Shown one piece after another: positions 5,890 to 5,983 of a stretch of 5,983 nucleotides of DNA; positions within the stretch are counted from its first letter, which is position 1, and each line of letters begins with the position of its first letter. Under the pieces are notes generated by a model, which worked only from the letters and a program-made list of their open reading frames with translations, was not told the DNA's origin and did not search any database. Origin of the DNA: JAVBOP01 sp031550405 (GTDB lineage: Bacteria > Bacteroidota > Ignavibacteria > Kapaibacteriales > UBA2268); NCBI GenBank assembly GCA_031550405.1, contig JAVBOP010000135.1, forward strand, positions 1 through 5,983. The letters are read 5' to 3'. The translations under genes were made by a program, and so were the position numbers.

Positions 5890-5982
5890 TTAATTTTCAT
5901 TTATGGTTCCTGTAATTCCGTTTTTTTCAAATCCCCGCCACTTTGAATGACCACAATCGCCATGACCAGCGCCTCCAATTCG
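5890..5982 (-). CDS. Possible 3' end of an unidentified minus-strand gene, cut by the window edge
   Basis: An open frame enters from the right edge on the minus strand and runs 30 codons to a TAA at 5890-5892. It begins RIGGAGHGDCGHSKWRGF and ends NGITGTINEN. The peptide is rich in Gly with Cys, His and Trp, a composition unlike random translation of AT-rich DNA, and the local G+C rises within the frame. I do not recognise the family. If real, it converges on flgD, with the palindrome at 5813-5841 between the two stops. Thirty codons are too few to be sure; a short plus-strand frame from an ATG at 5947 is open to the edge in the same DNA and is an alternative. Confidence 0.35.
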   Translation of the reverse strand, partial: RIGGAGHGDCGHSKWRGFEKNGITGTINEN

Positions 5983-5983
5983 A

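Noticed and set aside
5908..5928. T-run TTTTTTT near 5925 as a terminator for flgD.
   Set aside because: The bases before it (GGTTCCTGTAATTCCG) do not form a usable stem, and the run lies inside the possible minus-strand frame.

Overview
The window is AT-rich and reads as a chromosomal piece from a flagellated, Gram-negative bacterium of the Bacteroidetes/Chlorobi (FCB) side of the tree. Two things point there together: a secreted protein ending in a type IX secretion (Por) C-terminal sorting domain, which is confined to that superphylum, and two flagellar hook-assembly genes, fliK and flgD. Most Bacteroidetes proper are non-flagellated, so a flagellated low-GC lineage such as Ignavibacteria or Kapabacteria fits best. 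This placement is inference; no rRNA or housekeeping marker is present.

Left part (1-1209): the window opens inside the 3' part of an IS1-type transposase reading frame on the plus strand. It stops at the second expected catalytic Asp, so it is probably a truncated insertion-sequence remnant. Facing it on the minus strand is a 316-residue exported protein of unknown function with a signal peptide and a type A T9SS sorting domain. A strong intrinsic terminator for that gene lies between the two and borrows the A-run at the transposase stop codon for its U-tract.

Centre (1210-3029): a 380-base divergent intergenic region carries locally structured sequence and a terminator-like hairpin followed by eight T residues, about 40 bases before an HtrA/Deg-type periplasmic serine protease with one PDZ domain. 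Downstream of htrA, a 228-base spacer holds two hairpins, a tiny ORF with a good Shine-Dalgarno and a doubtful minus-strand ORF.

Right part (3030-5983): fliK (hook-length control, with a very long Asn-rich linker) and flgD (hook cap scaffold) form a two-gene unit with a 22-base gap. The hook gene flgE, often next in such operons, does not follow. Instead there is a G/C-rich palindrome (a candidate interspersed repeat) and then what may be the 3' end of an unidentified minus-strand gene running off the window.

The genes share the theme of the cell envelope and export (T9SS cargo, periplasmic protease, flagellar export), but only fliK-flgD look functionally linked. I see no convincing new multi-gene system. 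The items most worth a second look are the structured htrA leader, the IS remnant/terminator junction, the palindrome after flgD and the unidentified edge ORF.
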